In this document: positions 7,750 through 11,149 of the stretch, in pieces
How the letters are laid out: each line of letters begins with the position of its first letter
How positions within the stretch are numbered: the first letter of the stretch is position 1
Source of the DNA: Kiritimatiellia bacterium
GTDB taxonomy: Bacteria > Verrucomicrobiota > Kiritimatiellia > RFP12 > UBA1067
Assembly (NCBI GenBank): GCA_016302985.1
Contig: JAEDMN010000103.1
Span: 1-11,149 of the forward strand
DNA: 11,149 nucleotides
Direction: 5' to 3'
The notes under the pieces: model-generated
What the model was told of the DNA's origin: nothing
Seen by the model: the letters and a program-made list of their open reading frames with translations, nothing else
Database searches by the model: none
Translations under genes and position numbers: made by a program

Positions 7750-8448
7750 TCACTTGTCCTTGGAAGATGCGAAACGCGCGCGGAAGAGCGCGCACTGCGT
7801 CGCCACGGTGTCCCTGAACGGCCTGAAGTGCGACGACCGGTTGCCGTCGATGTAGACGGTCTCGATCGGGATCTGCAGCGGCGGCGCCGGATGGTGGCGC
7901 GCGTCGACGAGCATGCGGAGCTCGTACTCGTAGCGGTCGCCGGGAATCGCGAGCACCCGGTCGAGCAGGCCGCGCGGGATGCCGCGCAGGCCGGTCTGGG
8001 TGTCGCGGACGGGGAGGCCCGTCAGCAGGCGGAACAGCACGCGCGTCCAGACGTTGCCCAGCTGGCTGCGGAACGGAACCTTCCCGGCGAATTCGCGAAC
8101 GCCGAGGACGAGCCCGTCCGGGTGCGCGAGGGCCGCCTCCGCGACGCGGCGGATGTCTGCGGGACGGTGCTGGCCGTCCGCGTCTGCCGTGACGATGGCG
8201 CGGACGTCGGGGAGGTTGTCGCGGATCCATGCGAGGCCGGTACGGAGCGCCGCGCCCTTGCCGCGGTTCGCCGCGTGGGCCAGCAGCGCGTCCACGCGGC
8301 CGCGAGCCGCGTCGAGCACGTCGCGGCCACGCGTCGATCCGTCATCGACCAGGACGAGGTGGCGGAACAGCGGGCGCAGGTCGTCGACCAGCGCGGCGAG
8401 CTTGCCGTCCGGCTCGTAGGCGGGAATCAGGATGGCGATGTCGTCCAT
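7750..8448 (-). CDS. Family 2 glycosyltransferase (dolichyl-phosphate mannose synthase-like)
   Basis: This 232-residue GT-A fold enzyme has AILIPAYEPDG at 5-15, LVDDGS at 33-38, HAANRGKGAALRTG at 58-71, TADADGQH at 87-94 (the DxD-type metal and nucleotide-sugar site, D89/D91), and DTQTGLRGIPRG at 149-160. YEYELRML at 173-180 and the SHFRPFRDT tail at 206-214 are also typical of DPM1-like GT2 proteins. Such enzymes move a sugar from a nucleotide donor to a polyprenyl phosphate at the cytoplasmic face of the membrane. The protein stops soon after the conserved tail and has no transmembrane segments, so the GtrA-like membrane part found in some relatives is absent and no GtrA gene is in view. 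The ATG at 8448 sits just before the first beta strand, which supports it despite the 22-nt overlap. The donor and acceptor cannot be named. Confidence 0.9.
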   Translation of the reverse strand: MDDIAILIPAYEPDGKLAALVDDLRPLFRHLVLVDDGSTRGRDVLDAARGRVDALLAHAANRGKGAALRTGLAWIRDNLPDVRAIVTADADGQHRPADIRRVAEAALAHPDGLVLGVREFAGKVPFRSQLGNVWTRVLFRLLTGLPVRDTQTGLRGIPRGLLDRVLAIPGDRYEYELRMLVDARHHPAPPLQIPIETVYIDGNRSSHFRPFRDTVATQCALFRARFASSKDK

Positions 8449-9374
8449 AGGTTCCGAATCTCCTGGAGCGCGGTGCGCAGTTCATCGAAGGAAACGGGCT
8501 GGTGCGGCTCGAAGACGCGCAGGACGTCCCGCTGCGCGAGGGGCTTCAGGGCCGCGAAGTCGACCCCGCCCCAGCCGGGCTGGCGATGGTCGTCGCGGAA
8601 GTCGCGGACGTCGTTCAGGTGCATGCCGGCCACGTGGGGCGCGACGCGTTCGGCGACGGCGGTCGCGGGGTCGCTCCAGCCGTGGCATTCGCGCACGCGG
8701 GCATGCCCGGTGTCGAACCAGAGGCGGACGGGCGCGCCGGCGTAGGCCTTCATCAGCACCTCGCCCTCCTCCGCGTTCGGGAAGCCCTCGAGGCGCGGCA
8801 GGTTCTCGAGCGCGAGCGTCACGCCGGCCTTCTCGAATTCGGGCAGCAGCAGGTCCAGCTCGCGCCGGAAGACCTCGAGCAGCTTCAGTCCGCGCGTCCG
8901 GCGCCGCGCCTTCGCCTTCTTCAGGTGACGCGCGTAGACGGGGCGGGCGGGGTCGAACTTCCCGTCCGGCCCCTTGAGCAGGCGGCGCAGCACGTCGGAG
9001 CCGCAGTTCACGAAGAACCCGTCCAGATCCACGTAGCCGGCGTGGGTGACGACGACCTTCGCCCCGAGTTCCGCGGCGCAGGCGAGCGTCTTGCGCATGA
9101 GCAGGCGGGCGAGGGCGCGTTCGTCCTCGTCCTTCGCCGCGAGCTGGTGCAGCTCGGGGTGTCCGCTCGGCGCGCCGATGGGGACCGGGCAGTAGGCGTG
9201 CACCGAATCCACGGGCATCGCGCCGAGCCGGGATTTGAAGCCTGCGAGCTGCTCGGGCTGCGTGCGAAAGCCCAGCTCCAGCGCGTCGAAGCCCAGCTCC
9301 AGCGCCTCGTCCGCGATCGCGGCGCCGTCGGAGAGGCGGGTGTTGTTCCAGTTGGTGGAGAGGGCGAAACGCAT
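8427..9374 (-). CDS. Sugar phosphate isomerase/epimerase-like TIM barrel (AP endonuclease 2 / xylose isomerase-like superfamily)
   Basis: This 315-residue protein looks cytoplasmic. It follows the AP_endonuc_2 barrel plan: FALSTNW at strand 1, ALELGFDALELGF near 24-36, KVVVTHAGY at 106-114, VTLALENLPR at 185-194, RLWFDTGHAR at 217-226 and GMHLNDVRD at 250-258, ending with VFEPH at 287-291. E190, D221, H224, H252 and E289 are the likely divalent-metal ligands or catalytic residues. These barrels include sugar isomerases and epimerases, inosose dehydratases and endonuclease IV, and sequence alone does not choose between them. A basic insert at about 135-165 (with KKAKARRRTR) is less usual and could touch nucleic acid or a phosphorylated ligand; that is inference. 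There is no clear Shine-Dalgarno before ATG 9374; the TGA of the upstream gene is 7 nt away, so coupled translation is likely. The 3' end overlaps the glycosyltransferase gene by 22 nt. Confidence 0.8.
   Translation of the reverse strand: MRFALSTNWNNTRLSDGAAIADEALELGFDALELGFRTQPEQLAGFKSRLGAMPVDSVHAYCPVPIGAPSGHPELHQLAAKDEDERALARLLMRKTLACAAELGAKVVVTHAGYVDLDGFFVNCGSDVLRRLLKGPDGKFDPARPVYARHLKKAKARRRTRGLKLLEVFRRELDLLLPEFEKAGVTLALENLPRLEGFPNAEEGEVLMKAYAGAPVRLWFDTGHARVRECHGWSDPATAVAERVAPHVAGMHLNDVRDFRDDHRQPGWGGVDFAALKPLAQRDVLRVFEPHQPVSFDELRTALQEIRNLWTTSPS
8460..8464 (-). promoter_or_regulatory. Candidate Shine-Dalgarno of the glycosyltransferase gene, long spacing
   Basis: The minus strand reads AGGAG inside the 3' end of the TIM-barrel gene, 11 nt before ATG 8448. 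The spacing is longer than ideal, so translation may depend partly on ribosomes arriving from the overlapping upstream gene. Confidence 0.45.
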
Positions 9375-9381
9375 GGCGGGC

Positions 9382-9753
9382 TCACGAGGCGCGGTAGGGG
9401 CCGAGGAACTCCTCGGCGAAGTCGAAGCCGCCGATGAAGTCGGCGGGGGAGTCGCGCTCGGTCTTGCCGATGCGCTTCGAACGGTAGAGGTTGAACACGA
9501 TCTCCCCCACGTCCTCGCAGCAGTGGACGCCCCAGTCCGCCAGCACCGTGAAGGCGAGCGGACCGTAGGCGTCGAGCGCGAGGTCGCGGAAGAAGCCGAG
9601 GAGCTCCTGGCCGGTGACATGTCCCTTGGCGGACTCGCTCGCCTCGCAGATCGTGCGCATGACGAAGTCGTACGCGCGGCTGTCGTAGCGGGAGTCCTTC
9701 CTCAGGATGTCCGAGAAGTCCTCGGTCTCGTATTTGATTTCAGGAACGTCCAT
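9382..9753 (-). CDS. Minf_1886-type conserved protein (Verrucomicrobia/Planctomycetes-restricted family)
   Basis: This small protein has 123 residues and no signal peptide or membrane segment. The pattern matches the Minf_1886 / 'Verruc_Plancto-restricted' family as I remember it: an N-terminal RDSRYDSRAYDFV stretch (about 19-31), HVTGQELLGFFRDLALDAYGP-like text in the middle (about 45-65), then WGVHCCEDVGEIVFNL and a C-terminal KTERDSPADFIGGFDF block. The function of the family is unknown. The two adjacent Cys in the WGVHCCED segment are notable but not known to be conserved. The start ATG is one base after the TGA of the HIT gene (TGAGATG) and no good Shine-Dalgarno is seen (only GAAAGG about 15 nt upstream), so translation is probably coupled to HIT. 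The family assignment is from memory of its pattern, not from a search. Confidence 0.8.
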   Translation of the reverse strand: MDVPEIKYETEDFSDILRKDSRYDSRAYDFVMRTICEASESAKGHVTGQELLGFFRDLALDAYGPLAFTVLADWGVHCCEDVGEIVFNLYRSKRIGKTERDSPADFIGGFDFAEEFLGPYRAS

Positions 9754-9754
9754 C

Positions 9755-10159
9755 TCAGAACCGGAGCCTTTCGCCCAGCGCGGCCAGCGCGGCCATGTCG
9801 CCCTTCCGGCTCTGGAAAGTCAGCGAGGGGCCGTCCTTGTAGCGCGGGACGATGTGGAAGTGCAGGTGGAACACGCTCTGGCCGGCAGCCTCCCCGTTGT
9901 TCTGGAGGATGTTGAAGCCGTCGCAGCCGAGGACCTCCTTCACGTGCGCGGCCACCTTCTGGACGCGCGCGACGATCTCCTTCAGCGCGTCCGGCGGCGT
10001 GTCGAGCAGGCCGGCCGAATGCGCCTTGGGGATCACGAGCGTGTGGCCCTTCGTGCAGGGGTTGATGTCCAGATAGGCGAGCACGACGTCGTCCTCGTAG
10101 ACCTTGAAGCACGGGATCTCGCCCGCGGCGATCGCGCAGAAGATGCAGTCGTTCTTCAT
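9755..10159 (-). CDS. HIT-family (histidine triad, HinT-like) nucleotide hydrolase
   Basis: This 134-residue protein has the usual length for the family. Its signature HLHFHIVPR lies at 98-106, giving the HxHxHxx triad, with H100 the expected nucleophile that forms the nucleotidyl intermediate. C5 and C8 (DCIFCAI), together with H47 (PKAHSAG) and H98, match the structural zinc site found in many bacterial HIT proteins. The stretch NILQNNGEAAGQSVFH just before the triad is also typical. Family members split purine phosphoramidates or related adenylylated compounds in the cytoplasm; the true substrate here is unknown. The start is set by the AAGGAGG site 4 nt upstream. The gene is 9 nt after GH127 and 1 nt before the next start, so it is probably co-transcribed, but nothing in the sequence ties its function to the glycan genes. 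Confidence 0.95.
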   Translation of the reverse strand: MKNDCIFCAIAAGEIPCFKVYEDDVVLAYLDINPCTKGHTLVIPKAHSAGLLDTPPDALKEIVARVQKVAAHVKEVLGCDGFNILQNNGEAAGQSVFHLHFHIVPRYKDGPSLTFQSRKGDMAALAALGERLRF

Positions 10160-10163
10160 GCTT

Positions 10164-10170
10164 CCTCCTT
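10164..10170 (-). promoter_or_regulatory. Strong Shine-Dalgarno of the HIT gene
   Basis: The minus strand reads AAGGAGG, with 4 nt before the ATG at 10159. It overlaps the TAA stop of the GH127 gene (TAAGGAGG), so ribosomes finishing that gene end exactly at this site. This is the strongest ribosome binding site in the window and fixes the start codon. Confidence 0.85.
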
Positions 10171-11149
10171 ATTCCGTCGGGCCCCACTCGATCGGGAACC
10201 AGGTGCGGTAGTAGTTGTCGCGGTCCCAGGTGTTGCCGGCGGACGCATAGTCGCAGAACACGACGGCCTCGGGATAGCGGCCCTCGGGGTTCTCCGTGTG
10301 GCTGCCGATCGGGAGGACGGCGTTCCACGCCATCCAGATGTCGTCGGAAGGCGAACGGATGGCGGAGAAGCCGCCCATCGTCTGGCCGTCGCGGATGCCG
10401 CCGCGGAACGGCTGCATCTGATCGCCCTGGTCGAGGCGGTTGTCACGGGCGAGCAGCACCGGGCCGCGCGTGAACGCGACGTAGTGCGGGCGCACGGACG
10501 GCTTCGCGTCCTTGCCCGCGAAGGCGCCCGGCACGGCGACGGGACCGTCCGAGATCGTGTGCGCGACGACGGGCATGTCGAACCAGACCTCGACGACGTC
10601 GCCCAGGCGCCACGCGTGGTCGACCGTGAAGTACGTGCCGGCCGCGACGCCGGAGAGCGCCTTCCCGTTCAGCTTGACCGTCGTGCCCTTGCCCGCCCAC
10701 GCCGGAATGCGGAACTTGAGCGGCACCTTGCCGGCGTTCTCCGTGTGGCTGACGACGCGCGCGTAGTCGCCGCGCGGATACAGGGAGTACATGTCGAACG
10801 CGACCTTCTTCCCGTTCTCCAGCTCGCCCTTCACGAGCGCGGAGGAGTAGAAGTTGAACACGGCCTCGTTCCCCTTCGTGCGGAAGAGCTCCTTGAGGAA
10901 GCAGAGGAAGCCGCGGGGGCCGTTCGCCGTGCAGCAGTCCGTATGCATGTAGCAGTGGTGCTGGCCATGGTAGCGGTTGCCGGAGAGCGGGGTGTAGCCG
11001 GCGAACTCCGCGCCGTCGGCCTTCATCGCGCCCAGATAGGCGTTGTAGAACGTGCGCTCGAGCTGGTCGGCCCACTTCGTGTCGCCCGTGATGTCGAGCA
11101 GCTTCTCGCAGAAGCGCATCCACGTGGTCGTCACGCAGGTCTCCTGCAG
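10169..11149 (-). CDS. GH127/DUF1680-type glycoside hydrolase (beta-L-arabinofuranosidase-like), 5' end outside window
   Basis: The frame is open to the window edge, so only the C-terminal 326 residues are seen; members of the family are usually 600 residues or more, so roughly half is missing, including any signal peptide. In window numbering the fragment begins LQETC, and D71-C72-C73 lies in the stretch TDCCTANGPRGF. In the GH127 enzyme HypBA1 a Glu-x-Cys and a Cys-Cys pair bind zinc, and the first Cys of the pair is the nucleophile. E3, C5, C72 and C73 fit those positions, so the active site looks intact in the visible half. The later part (for example FRIPAWAGKGTTVKLNGK at about 146-163) fits the beta-sandwich domains of the family. 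The substrate is inferred to be L-arabinofuranosides or a related plant sugar; GH127-like families are diverse, so the exact linkage is uncertain. The TAA stop overlaps the ribosome binding site of the next gene. Confidence 0.85.
   Translation of the reverse strand: MQETCVTTTWMRFCEKLLDITGDTKWADQLERTFYNAYLGAMKADGAEFAGYTPLSGNRYHGQHHCYMHTDCCTANGPRGFLCFLKELFRTKGNEAVFNFYSSALVKGELENGKKVAFDMYSLYPRGDYARVVSHTENAGKVPLKFRIPAWAGKGTTVKLNGKALSGVAAGTYFTVDHAWRLGDVVEVWFDMPVVAHTISDGPVAVPGAFAGKDAKPSVRPHYVAFTRGPVLLARDNRLDQGDQMQPFRGGIRDGQTMGGFSAIRSPSDDIWMAWNAVLPIGSHTENPEGRYPEAVVFCDYASAGNTWDRDNYYRTWFPIEWGPTE

Overview
The window is about two thirds G+C by eye and is almost wholly coding. All eight recognisable genes lie on the minus strand, so reading runs from base 11149 down to base 14. 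Three features suggest a member of the PVC superphylum, most plausibly a Kiritimatiellota or Verrucomicrobiota bacterium of gut or other glycan-rich habitats. These are a small protein of the Planctomycetes/Verrucomicrobia-restricted Minf_1886 type (9382-9753), a giant secreted protein with autotransporter-associated beta-strand (PATR) repeats but no visible beta-barrel, and several exported glycan-related proteins with Tat signals. The phylum is an inference from gene content; no rRNA or other marker is present.

In transcription order the layout is: (1) the 3' half of a GH127/DUF1680-type glycoside hydrolase (10169 to the window edge); (2) a HIT-family nucleotide hydrolase (9755-10159); (3) the Minf_1886-type protein (9382-9753); (4) an AP-endonuclease-2/xylose-isomerase-like TIM barrel protein (8427-9374); (5) a family 2 glycosyltransferase (7750-8448); (6) an 807-residue Tat-exported protein with two metallophosphoesterase domains (5312-7735); (7) a Tat-exported putative lipoprotein resembling GH20 glycosidases (4137-5291); (8) a 1364-residue Sec-exported beta-rich surface protein (14-4108). 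Successive junctions are +9, +1, +7, -22, +14, +20 and +28 nt. There is no room for conventional promoters or terminators between genes, so a single transcript, or at least strong co-transcription, is likely.

The set divides into two kinds of gene. Products 2-5 look cytoplasmic: nucleotide clean-up, an unknown, a sugar isomerase/epimerase-like or endonuclease-like barrel, and a dolichyl-phosphate-mannose-synthase-like glycosyltransferase. Products 6-8 carry export signals, and product 1 belongs to a glycan-degrading family. A reasonable but unproven reading is a glycan-use or cell-surface module with housekeeping genes caught in the same transcript.

The most unusual object is the tandem metallophosphoesterase. 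Its second domain keeps all expected metal-ligand motifs except the last, where GHxH has become GDSH. No RNA genes, CRISPR arrays, insertion sequences or attachment sites were seen. Bases 1-13 are too short to show what follows the last gene.
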